From contig MEOK01000004.1 of the NCBI GenBank assembly GCA_001769195.1, positions 186,001-250,000 on the forward strand: a DNA stretch of 64,000 nt, given 5' to 3'. The translations under genes were made by a program, and so were the position numbers. The DNA is from Bacteroidetes bacterium GWF2_40_14. GTDB lineage: Bacteria > Bacteroidota > Bacteroidia > Bacteroidales > UBA932. Position 1 is the stretch's first letter. Each line of letters starts with the position of its first letter. This document shows, piece by piece, positions 45,063 through 52,850 of the stretch. The notes below the pieces were generated by a model. That model did not search any database. It was not told where the DNA came from and saw only the letters and a program-made list of their open reading frames with translations.

Positions 45063-46226
45063 ATGAGAAAATTTTATGCATTAATAGCGGCAATATGCCT
45101 GACTTCTCTGTCACTCCTGGCGCAGAACGAGAATAATTTCGAGATAAAATTCAATATTAGCGGTGTTAACCCCAAAAGTGTTTACGTCACTTTTTTTGGA
45201 GAAAAAGAAGTTGCAACCAATGAGCCGATTGTCCTCAATAAAGGAGAGTTCGTCTTTAAAGGCAAGACATCCGTTCCAGTTGTTGCAAGACTTAGCTTTG
45301 GTGGAGAGGACAGGTTTCTTAAAAAAGTTGGAAATGGGTATATCCCGTATAAATGTGCCAGTCTTTGGATGATAGTTTATCCGGGAGCTAGTTTCACTGT
45401 AGAGGGTTCACTGGAGGGTAAAGATTTTATTGATATCTATCCATTGGATGGAGGAGAGAACAACACATTTGCAGAGCTTAACAAAAAGATGATGCCTCTC
45501 ACCAACAGCCTGGGTAACAGTGTTGTTGAATTAAGGGTAAATACAACGCTTGACGATAATCAGAAAAAGGAACTGGAGAAAAAGGGAGAGGAGTATAATA
45601 AGGAGTTAGAAAATGTAAAAAGGGATTTTCTTGCCGGATATTCAAACTCGCTTGCAGCTCTCTGGCTTATGGAAGACATGCTTATAAGAAGCGAAATAAA
45701 GCCAGAGGAGCTTATCCCTTTTATGCAGAAAGCAGATATTAAGAAGTATGGCAGCAACTATTTTTACAGAGCTGTAAAAGACCGGATAGACGGCTCTTTC
45801 GCATCTGCTGTAGGGAAGCAATGCCCTCAGATTATTACCGATGCAACCCCTGACGGAAGTACCTTCAATATCGAGAGTATGAGGGGCAAATATGTTATAA
45901 TAGACTTCTGGGGAACATGGTGTGGTCCTTGCGTTGCGGGTATCCCAAACATGAAGGCATTCCAGAAGAAGCATGCAGACAAACTCAATATACTGGGTAT
46001 ATCTAACGACAGAAGTATGGATCTGTGGAAGGCATTCCTTGTCAAGCATGATATGACATATCAGAACATCCTTATTGGCAAAGGAGATAAGGACTATGTT
46101 TCAAAGTTCAACGTGCAGGGATTCCCTACAAAAATTCTTATAAGTCCGGAGGGAAAGATCCTGTTCCGTGATTCGGGCGAAAATGAGGAATTCTACTCAA
46201 AAATTGAGGAGCTTATAAGTAAATAG
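45063..46226 (+). CDS. TlpA-type thiol-disulfide oxidoreductase with DUF4369-like domain (WCGPC)
   Basis: A 387-residue exported protein with signal peptide (to SLLAQ, about 21), DUF4369-like beta domain (about 25-120), charged helical linker and TlpA-type domain (about 250-385) with W286-C287-G-P-C290 and cis-proline GFPTKILI. Closely related to the protein at 40521. It is the last of the four thioredoxin-fold genes here; the propeller-like gene follows after 50 bases. Periplasmic reductase role by family. Confidence 0.9.
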   Translation: MRKFYALIAAICLTSLSLLAQNENNFEIKFNISGVNPKSVYVTFFGEKEVATNEPIVLNKGEFVFKGKTSVPVVARLSFGGEDRFLKKVGNGYIPYKCASLWMIVYPGASFTVEGSLEGKDFIDIYPLDGGENNTFAELNKKMMPLTNSLGNSVVELRVNTTLDDNQKKELEKKGEEYNKELENVKRDFLAGYSNSLAALWLMEDMLIRSEIKPEELIPFMQKADIKKYGSNYFYRAVKDRIDGSFASAVGKQCPQIITDATPDGSTFNIESMRGKYVIIDFWGTWCGPCVAGIPNMKAFQKKHADKLNILGISNDRSMDLWKAFLVKHDMTYQNILIGKGDKDYVSKFNVQGFPTKILISPEGKILFRDSGENEEFYSKIEELISK

Positions 46227-46276
46227 TGATGACAAACAGATAACTTTGCCAATAAACATTTCACAAATAAACAATA

Positions 46277-47644
46277 ATGAAGAAAATAATCTTTTTATCA
46301 CGTTTTGCAGCCATTTTAGTGATTTCCGGAACAATTATGGCTTTCAGCAATACATCAGTATCAGGCGCAAAGGCACATCAAACAACTAGTCAGAATCCCA
46401 ATGATGATTCTAAGGTGTTGGCCAAAAGAATCAAGGACCTTTCGGACAAATACAATCTGGGAGAACTCAGAAAAGAGCTCTATGCTGTAAAAGACAGAGT
46501 AAGAGTCGTTACTAAAGAGAGGGAAGCGGAAATCAACAGCATAATTAGCAAATATGACGAGGATGCAAAACAACTTACTGTAGATTTTATAAAGGAGTAC
46601 CCAAAATCACCTTATTCAGCAGTATTGGTTGCTCAGTTGACAAGTGGAAAAAGTGCAGCAGAGATAGAAAAGTATCTTAAACTGCTTGACCCTTCCTTAG
46701 CCAACGACCCCAAAGTGATCGAATTGAATTCTAAGGTTAATGAAATGAAGAAGACTGAGGTTGGAATCGGAGCATTCGTATCTGGGGCACACGATTTATC
46801 ATATAAAGTCGACAATAATTTTGCAGGGAAACAACACAAGGATGTAGTTTATCTGGCGATACTTTCTAATAGTAATATCTGCGCATTCAAGAAAGATGGT
46901 AGTGTCCGGATAATTGATTCAAAGGGAGCCACAGTTAATGAATTCAAAACAGAGATAACAACTCCTTCTGCAATAACAGTCGACAAATCTGACAATATTT
47001 TTGTATTAGGTTCGGTAATCGAGAAAAAGACAGTGGATGTAAGAGGAAAATCATCACAAGTAAGCACCCCTGTTGGAGTTGAATGCCAGGTATATAATGC
47101 TAAAGGAGCAAAAATCAGGGATATGAAACTTTCAGGGGTAGTTACAGCTACCGGCGCTAGAATCTCTCAGAACAACCTTTTGGTAGCAGACACAAGGGGC
47201 CGTTCAATTGTTATTTTTGATGCTGAAACTGGCGCAAAAAAATCTGCTATTGAAAAATTACGTACATGTTGTGGAATACTTGACTTCACAGTTCGTAAGA
47301 ACAATGAAGTACTAGTTGCTAATTTAGGTGCATTCAGGGTAGAAGGGTTCGATTATAATGGCAAATCAATAATCTCATTCGGACAACGTGGAAACACAAT
47401 AGACGAATTCCATGGTTGCTGCAATCCTGTAAGTGTCGCATTTTTATCAAACGGAGGCATTGTAACGGTAGAGAAAGATCCAACTCGTATAAAAGTCTAC
47501 AGTAAGGAAGGGGCTAAGAAAGTTGAAGGAATAGATGAGTTGGTAAAAGGTTGTGCATACATACCAATGACAGTTGATCGTAATGACAACCTTTACCTGG
47601 CGTCCAAGACAGATGGTATAGTAAAATGTAAATCATCTAAATAA
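46277..47644 (+). CDS. Exported propeller-like (NHL-type) protein with vicinal cysteine pairs
   Basis: A 455-residue protein with signal peptide/hydrophobic start, a charged helical segment (about 45-165), then repeated beta-blade-like units (about 185-450; PSAITVDKSDNIFVLG, PVSVAFLSNGGIVTVEK, PMTVDRNDNLYLASK) as in NHL-type six-bladed propellers. Two adjacent-cysteine pairs stand at equivalent blade positions: C331-C332 (RTCCGI) and C381-C382 (HGCCNP); a third blade has a single Cys426 (KGCAYIP). Vicinal cysteines are rare and redox active, and the gene directly follows four exported thioredoxins, so this may be their substrate or electron acceptor. That link is inference. Confidence 0.8.
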   Translation: MKKIIFLSRFAAILVISGTIMAFSNTSVSGAKAHQTTSQNPNDDSKVLAKRIKDLSDKYNLGELRKELYAVKDRVRVVTKEREAEINSIISKYDEDAKQLTVDFIKEYPKSPYSAVLVAQLTSGKSAAEIEKYLKLLDPSLANDPKVIELNSKVNEMKKTEVGIGAFVSGAHDLSYKVDNNFAGKQHKDVVYLAILSNSNICAFKKDGSVRIIDSKGATVNEFKTEITTPSAITVDKSDNIFVLGSVIEKKTVDVRGKSSQVSTPVGVECQVYNAKGAKIRDMKLSGVVTATGARISQNNLLVADTRGRSIVIFDAETGAKKSAIEKLRTCCGILDFTVRKNNEVLVANLGAFRVEGFDYNGKSIISFGQRGNTIDEFHGCCNPVSVAFLSNGGIVTVEKDPTRIKVYSKEGAKKVEGIDELVKGCAYIPMTVDRNDNLYLASKTDGIVKCKSSK

Positions 47645-47706
47645 AGATTTTAAACAAATCTTTGCCAAAGTCTTTTGTTTGTATTATTTTTATAAAAAAT
47701 TAAAAA

Positions 47707-48576
47707 ATGGAAATGAACATTTGGTATTTAGTAATTCCCCTTGTGGTGATAATTCTCGCTGCCGGGATAAAAATCGTACGTCCTACTCAACGAGGACTAA
47801 TTGAAAGACTTGGAAAATATTCAAAATTTGCAAATCCCGGGTTCCACTGGATCATTCCAATTATTGACAAAATCTATGTGGTTAATGTTACAGAACAGAT
47901 GGTTGATGCAGAACCTCAGGAGATTATCACTAACGACAACCTGAATGCAAGCGTGGATGCCCAGGTATATTTCAGAGTAAAATCAGATGAGGAGAGTGTT
48001 AAGGGATCAATCTATAACGTCAATAATTTCAGATGGCAGATTGTTAACCTTGCACGTACAACCCTACGTAACATTATCGGTACACTTACTCTTAAGTCGG
48101 CAAACAGCGAACGCGGAAAAATAAATGCCGAATTATACAAGACTCTTCACACTGAGACACAGGGATGGGGAATTGAAATAGTTCGTACAGAACTTAAACA
48201 GATTGACCCGCCAAAAGATGTTCAGGAGACAATGAACAAAGTAGTAAAGGCCGAGAACGAAAAAATTGCTGCCATTGACTCTGCAACAGCTGCAGAAACA
48301 GTAGCTGACGGTGTTAAACGCGCAAAGATAAAAGAGGCAGAAGGTTACAAACAATCACAAATATTACATGCAGAAGGTGAAGCTGAGGCCATAAGACTGG
48401 TAAATGAAGCAGCCGACAAGTATTTTATCGGAAACGCCCAATTGTTAAAGAAACTGGATACTGTAACTGCATCTCTTGAAAAGAATTCAAAAATAGTAAT
48501 TCCAACCGGAACTGACCTAATAAATATCATAGGAGAGATGGCCGGAGTGGTTCCAATAGAAAAAAAAGTAAAATAA
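47707..48576 (+). CDS. SPFH/band-7 protein (slipin/stomatin-like)
   Basis: A 289-residue stomatin-type protein: one N-terminal membrane helix (about 6-23), the band-7 domain (about 25-200; RPTQRGLIERLGKYSKFANPG, VDAQVYFRV, WGIEIVRTELKQIDPP) and a C-terminal alanine/glutamate-rich coiled coil (about 200-250). Such proteins oligomerise in the membrane and scaffold proteases or microdomains. No NfeD partner gene is adjacent. The upstream 60 bases are very AT-rich and contain an imperfect AAACAAA/TTTGTTT inverted repeat that may end the previous transcript. Confidence 0.92.
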   Translation: MEMNIWYLVIPLVVIILAAGIKIVRPTQRGLIERLGKYSKFANPGFHWIIPIIDKIYVVNVTEQMVDAEPQEIITNDNLNASVDAQVYFRVKSDEESVKGSIYNVNNFRWQIVNLARTTLRNIIGTLTLKSANSERGKINAELYKTLHTETQGWGIEIVRTELKQIDPPKDVQETMNKVVKAENEKIAAIDSATAAETVADGVKRAKIKEAEGYKQSQILHAEGEAEAIRLVNEAADKYFIGNAQLLKKLDTVTASLEKNSKIVIPTGTDLINIIGEMAGVVPIEKKVK

Positions 48577-48628
48577 GTGCAATACTTCAATAATTTGTAT
48601 TACATTGCACACAAATTAATTTCATATC

Positions 48629-48820
48629 ATGAACAACGGAACAGTAAAATTTTTTAATGAAACAAAAGGATTTGGTTTCATTAAGGACTCAGATTCGCAA
48701 AAAGAGTATTTCGTACACTCAAACGGTTTAAAAGAAAGAATCAAAGAGAATGACGAAGTAACCTTCGACCTTGAAGAGGGAAAAAAAGGATTAAATGCAG
48801 TAAATGTAAAACGAGCATAG
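48629..48820 (+). CDS. Cold shock protein (CspA family)
   Basis: A 63-residue single cold-shock domain with RNP1 KGFGFI (about 13-18) and RNP2-like YFVHS (about 28-32), ending QGLNAVNV-type GLNAVNVKRA. It binds single-stranded RNA/DNA and acts as an RNA chaperone. Monocistronic: 52 bases after the slipin gene and followed by a strong terminator. A longer cold-shock-domain protein is encoded at 61616. Confidence 0.95.
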   Translation: MNNGTVKFFNETKGFGFIKDSDSQKEYFVHSNGLKERIKENDEVTFDLEEGKKGLNAVNVKRA

Positions 48821-48850
48821 TTTATTTTATAATAAACATTTATAATTTTG

Positions 48851-48880
48851 AGCCTCACTTCGTAGTGAGGCTTTTTTTTT
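48851..48880 (+). terminator. Rho-independent terminator after the cold shock gene
   Basis: A perfect 9-bp stem (AGCCTCACT at 48851-48859, AGTGAGGCT at 48864-48872) with a TCGT tetraloop and a run of nine T. Confidence 0.95.
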
Positions 48881-48894
48881 GAAATGATTTGATC

Positions 48895-48902
48895 TATATT
48901 TG
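48895..48902 (+). promoter_or_regulatory. Candidate -7 box for the DUF4954/glmS operon
   Basis: TATATTTG matches TAnnTTTG, 24 bases before the ATG of the DUF4954-type gene and just after a terminator. A TTTG lies upstream but at a non-standard distance. Confidence 0.5.
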
Positions 48903-48926
48903 ACCCCTGAAATTTAAATACATATA

Positions 48927-50900
48927 ATGAGGAATTTGACTCAGCACGAGATTGGCTCACTGTTAGCCAATTGTTGTGTGGCGAAAGACTGGACTCAAGT
49001 CTTTGTGTCGGAGGGGTTCTCAACAGATCATGTTTACAATACCCGTTTCTCGGGAAAGGTGACATTAGGTGCTTTTGAGAAAACATTCTCCATAGCCGGT
49101 GGACTTCAAAACCACTCAGGCATAAGAAATGCTACTATTCACAATTGTGAATTAGGTAACGACATTCTCATCGAGAATGTCTCCAACCACATCTCCAACT
49201 ACAGAATCGGTAACGGCTGTTACATTCAGAACATCAATGTAATTGCGGTTGAGGAACTCTCCTCATTCGGCAATAATGTCATGGTAAATGTTTTAAATGA
49301 AACCGGTGGTCGGGAAGTTCCTGTATATACCAAGTTGTCTTCTTCCCTGGCTTATATTATTGCGCTTTATCGCCATAAGAAAAAGGCTATTGAGAACCTT
49401 TATGGTCTCATAAAAGGTTTTGCAGATGAACAGGCATCAACAATGGGAACAATTGGCGACAATGTGGAGATATTGAATACCGGGACAATTAAAAACGTAG
49501 TAATAGGTGACCATGCAAAGATTGTAAACACCTCCCGGCTAGAAAACGGGACAATCGTCAGCAACCATTACGCCCCGGTTTATGTTGGTGATGGGGTAAT
49601 TGCCAAGGATTTCATCTTTTCATCGGGTTCATACATTGCAGGAGCGGCTAAAGTAATCAGATGCTTTATCGGACAGTCATGCCATGTTTCGCATGGTTTT
49701 TCTGCACATGACTCGTTGGTCTTCTCCAATTGCAATTTTGACAACGGGGAGGCTTGTGCTGTTTTTGCAGGACCGTTCACAGTATCCGTGCACAAATCCA
49801 GCCTGTTGATTGCCGGAATGTTTTCGTTCCTTAATGCCGGAAGTGGTTCAAACCAAAGCAACCACATGTACAAACTGGGGCCCATCCACCAAGGGATTGT
49901 GGAGAGAGGCTCAAAGACCACTAGTGATTCGTATATCCTTTGGCCTGCAAAAGTAGGTGCTTTTTCATTGGTTATGGGAAGACATTACCGTCATTCCGAC
50001 ACATCGGACCTTCCTTTTTCATATCTGATAGAGAAAGCAGATGAAACCTATCTTATTCCGGGGGTTAACCTAAGGAGCGTGGGAACAATAAGGGATGCAC
50101 AAAAATGGCCCAAACGTGACAACAGAACTGACCCTGACCTGCTGGATCTGATAAATTACAATCTTCTCAGTCCGTATACAATACAAAAAATGATAAAGGG
50201 GAGGAGCATTCTGTCGGAACTAAGAACCATTTCCGGTGAAACATCTGAGACCTATACATACAGGAGTTCAAAAATGAAGAACGCCTCATTACGCAATGGG
50301 ATTACACTATACGAAAAAGCAATAAACAAATTCTTTGGCAACTCACTCATAAAGAGGTTGGAAAAGACAGATTTTCAGAATATTGAAGAAGTAAGGAGTC
50401 AGCTTAGGCCAACACATAAACTGGGCCTTGGAGAGTGGGTAGATCTTTCAGGCTTAATTGTTCCAAAGACCGAGGTAGATAACCTTATATGTGAAATTGA
50501 AAATGATCAAATCACACTATCTCAGATAGAGACTCGTTTCAGGGGGCTACACACAGATTATTATGATATGGAGTGGACATGGGCATTCAGTGCAATGGAG
50601 AAATATTACAATATTTGCCTTTCCACAATCAATGCAGATGAAATACGCTCTTTGGTAAACCTTTGGCGCGAATCTGTTGTCACCCTTGATGAAATGCTCT
50701 ATAAAGACGCTATGAAGGAGTTCTCGATTACCTCTATGATTGGTTTTGGAGTTGATGGATCGGAAACAGAAAAGCTAGAGGATTTCGAATCTGTAAGAGG
50801 AGAATTCGACAGTAATCCTTTTATATCGGCTGTCAGAAAACATATTGAAGTAAAGTCTTCCCTTGCTGACGAACTACTTAAACGCCTGTCTCACCTTTAA
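48927..50900 (+). CDS. DUF4954 family protein (left-handed beta-helix, acyltransferase-like)
   Basis: A 657-residue protein with a long run of short hexapeptide-like turns (IRNATIHNCELGNDILIEN, IGDNVEILNTGTIKNVVIG, YVGDGVIAKDFIFSSGSYI), i.e. a left-handed beta-helix as in sugar acyl- and nucleotidyltransferases, then a helical C-terminal third. This fits the Bacteroidota family annotated DUF4954. No signal peptide, so cytoplasmic. It lies 12 bases before glmS and probably shares its transcript, hinting at UDP-sugar or amino-sugar metabolism. Catalytic function is not established. Confidence 0.83.
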   Translation: MRNLTQHEIGSLLANCCVAKDWTQVFVSEGFSTDHVYNTRFSGKVTLGAFEKTFSIAGGLQNHSGIRNATIHNCELGNDILIENVSNHISNYRIGNGCYIQNINVIAVEELSSFGNNVMVNVLNETGGREVPVYTKLSSSLAYIIALYRHKKKAIENLYGLIKGFADEQASTMGTIGDNVEILNTGTIKNVVIGDHAKIVNTSRLENGTIVSNHYAPVYVGDGVIAKDFIFSSGSYIAGAAKVIRCFIGQSCHVSHGFSAHDSLVFSNCNFDNGEACAVFAGPFTVSVHKSSLLIAGMFSFLNAGSGSNQSNHMYKLGPIHQGIVERGSKTTSDSYILWPAKVGAFSLVMGRHYRHSDTSDLPFSYLIEKADETYLIPGVNLRSVGTIRDAQKWPKRDNRTDPDLLDLINYNLLSPYTIQKMIKGRSILSELRTISGETSETYTYRSSKMKNASLRNGITLYEKAINKFFGNSLIKRLEKTDFQNIEEVRSQLRPTHKLGLGEWVDLSGLIVPKTEVDNLICEIENDQITLSQIETRFRGLHTDYYDMEWTWAFSAMEKYYNICLSTINADEIRSLVNLWRESVVTLDEMLYKDAMKEFSITSMIGFGVDGSETEKLEDFESVRGEFDSNPFISAVRKHIEVKSSLADELLKRLSHL

Positions 50901-50912
50901 ATATCTGTAAAT

Positions 50913-52757
50913 ATGTGTGGGATAGTAGGATATCTTGGATACCGCGAAGCGTATCCAATACTAATCAATGGTTTGAAACGCCTCGAATACAGAGGGTACG
51001 ACAGCGCAGGGGTTGCTCTCATAGATGGCACCGGAAAATTAAATGTATACAAATCCAAAGGTAAGGTTAGCGACCTGGAGGCATTTGTACAGACCAAATC
51101 TAGTGAGGGAAATATTGGAATAGCGCATACCAGATGGGCAACCCATGGTGAGCCTAATCAGATAAATGCCCATCCCCATTACTCCTCGTCAGAAAACCTG
51201 GCCCTTATCCATAATGGCATAATTGAAAATTATGGGGTGCTTAAGGAGATGCTCATTCATAATGGCTATGAATTCAAAAGCAGCACCGATACCGAAGTTC
51301 TTGTCCAGCTTATAGAATTTATCCGCAACAAAGAGAAAACCGACCTTGTATCTGCAGTGCAGATAGCCTTGAGCAGGATAGTAGGCAGTTATGCTATAGC
51401 CATTCTTGAGAAAAATAATCCGGATTGTATAATAGCAGCGCGCAAAAGCAGCCCTTTGGTTGTAGGTGTAGGTAACGGAGAGTACTTTATAGCTTCAGAT
51501 GCAACTCCTATAATAGAGTACACCTCATCTGTCATTTATTTGAATGATAAGGAGATGGCAATTCTTCATCGTTATGATGGTCTTAAAATAGTCACTCTTG
51601 ATAACGAGGAGTTGGCACAAGTTGTGGTCAAACTTGAAGTGACCTTGTCGCAACTTGAAAAAGGAGGGTACGAGCACTTCATGCTAAAGGAGATTTTTGA
51701 ACAACCCCGCACCATTCTTGACTGTACCCGGGGAAGGATAAACATTGACGGCACAAACGTTGCACTTTCTGGTATAATTGATCACAAACAAAAATTCCTC
51801 AATGCCAGGCGAATAATAATTGTTGCATGTGGCACCTCGTGGCACTCTGCATTAATAGGGGAACACCTCATAGAGACCATGTGCAGGATACCGGTTGAGG
51901 TAGAGTATGCGTCGGAGTTCAGATATAGAAATCCCGTAATTAACAATGATGATGTGGTTATCGCAATATCACAATCAGGAGAGACTGCCGATACACTAGC
52001 GGCCGTTGAACTTGCAAGAGAGAAAGGGGCTTTTATCTATGGTATTTGCAATGTGGTGGGTTCTTCAATAGCCCGCAGGACACATACAGGTTCATATATA
52101 CATGTTGGGCCGGAAATTGGGGTTGCATCTACCAAAGCCTTTACGGGTCAGGTTACGGTGCTTGTAATGATGGCACTGACGTTGGCAAAGGAGAGAGGAA
52201 CCATAGATGAGAGATATTTTCGCGATGTTGTAAGTGAACTGAACAAGATTCCGCAGAAGATTGAGGAAATATTGATTCAGAATGATATGATACGCCAATT
52301 GGCAATACCTTTCACTTATGCCAGAAACTTCATTTATCTGGGCCGGGGCGTTAGCTACCCTGTAGCACTGGAGGGAGCGCTCAAACTTAAGGAGATCTCC
52401 TATATCCATGCCGAGGGTTATCCTGCCGCAGAGATGAAGCATGGCCCCATTGCGCTCATAGATGCAGAGATGCCGGTTGTGGTTCTTGCTACTAAAAGTT
52501 CGGTATATGACAAGGTTGTCGGAAATATTCAGGAGATAAAGGCCCGTAAAGGCACGGTCATAGCAATTGTAACCAAGGGAGATAGTGAAGTTGGCAAAAT
52601 GGCAGATTTTGTAATAGAGATTCCCCCGACAATTGAATGTCTTGACCCTCTCCTCTCATCTATACCGCTACAACTACTTGCCTATCATATAGCTGTAAAT
52701 AAAGGAAGAGATGTGGACCAGCCCCGAAACCTGGCAAAATCGGTTACTGTAGAATAA
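50913..52757 (+). CDS. glmS: Glutamine--fructose-6-phosphate aminotransferase (isomerising)
   Basis: A 614-residue GlmS. The N-terminal glutaminase domain starts MCGIVGYLG with nucleophile Cys2 and carries YRGYDSAG and HTRWATHG; two SIS sugar-isomerase domains follow (about 290-430 with CGTSWHSA and ISQSGETADT; about 460-600 with GRGVSYPVALEGALKLKEISY), ending DQPRNLAKSVTVE. It makes glucosamine-6-phosphate, the entry step to peptidoglycan and glycan amino sugars. Its TAA stop codon is the first part of the 8-bp repeat array. No glmS ribozyme-like element was recognised upstream, where the preceding gene abuts. Confidence 0.98.
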   Translation: MCGIVGYLGYREAYPILINGLKRLEYRGYDSAGVALIDGTGKLNVYKSKGKVSDLEAFVQTKSSEGNIGIAHTRWATHGEPNQINAHPHYSSSENLALIHNGIIENYGVLKEMLIHNGYEFKSSTDTEVLVQLIEFIRNKEKTDLVSAVQIALSRIVGSYAIAILEKNNPDCIIAARKSSPLVVGVGNGEYFIASDATPIIEYTSSVIYLNDKEMAILHRYDGLKIVTLDNEELAQVVVKLEVTLSQLEKGGYEHFMLKEIFEQPRTILDCTRGRINIDGTNVALSGIIDHKQKFLNARRIIIVACGTSWHSALIGEHLIETMCRIPVEVEYASEFRYRNPVINNDDVVIAISQSGETADTLAAVELAREKGAFIYGICNVVGSSIARRTHTGSYIHVGPEIGVASTKAFTGQVTVLVMMALTLAKERGTIDERYFRDVVSELNKIPQKIEEILIQNDMIRQLAIPFTYARNFIYLGRGVSYPVALEGALKLKEISYIHAEGYPAAEMKHGPIALIDAEMPVVVLATKSSVYDKVVGNIQEIKARKGTVIAIVTKGDSEVGKMADFVIEIPPTIECLDPLLSSIPLQLLAYHIAVNKGRDVDQPRNLAKSVTVE

Positions 52758-52850
52758 TGTGCTAATGTGCTAATTTGCTAATGTGCTAATTTGCTAATGT
52801 GCTAATGTGCTAATTTGCTAATTTGCTAATGTGTTAATGTGATAATATGC
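52755..52850 (+). repeat. 8-bp tandem repeat array (TAATGTGC) linking glmS and the next gene
   Basis: Twelve 8-bp units TAATGTGC or TAATTTGC with late variants TAATGTGT, TAATGTGA and TAATATGC. The first TAA is the glmS stop codon; the last unit, TAATATGC, contains the ATG (52847-52849) that starts the next gene. Same unit and coding-strand orientation as the array at 17191-17293. Confidence 0.95.

Noticed and set aside
47648-47690. Terminator after the propeller-like gene
   Set aside because: Only an imperfect AAACAAA/TTTGTTT inverted repeat in AT-rich sequence; too weak to list.
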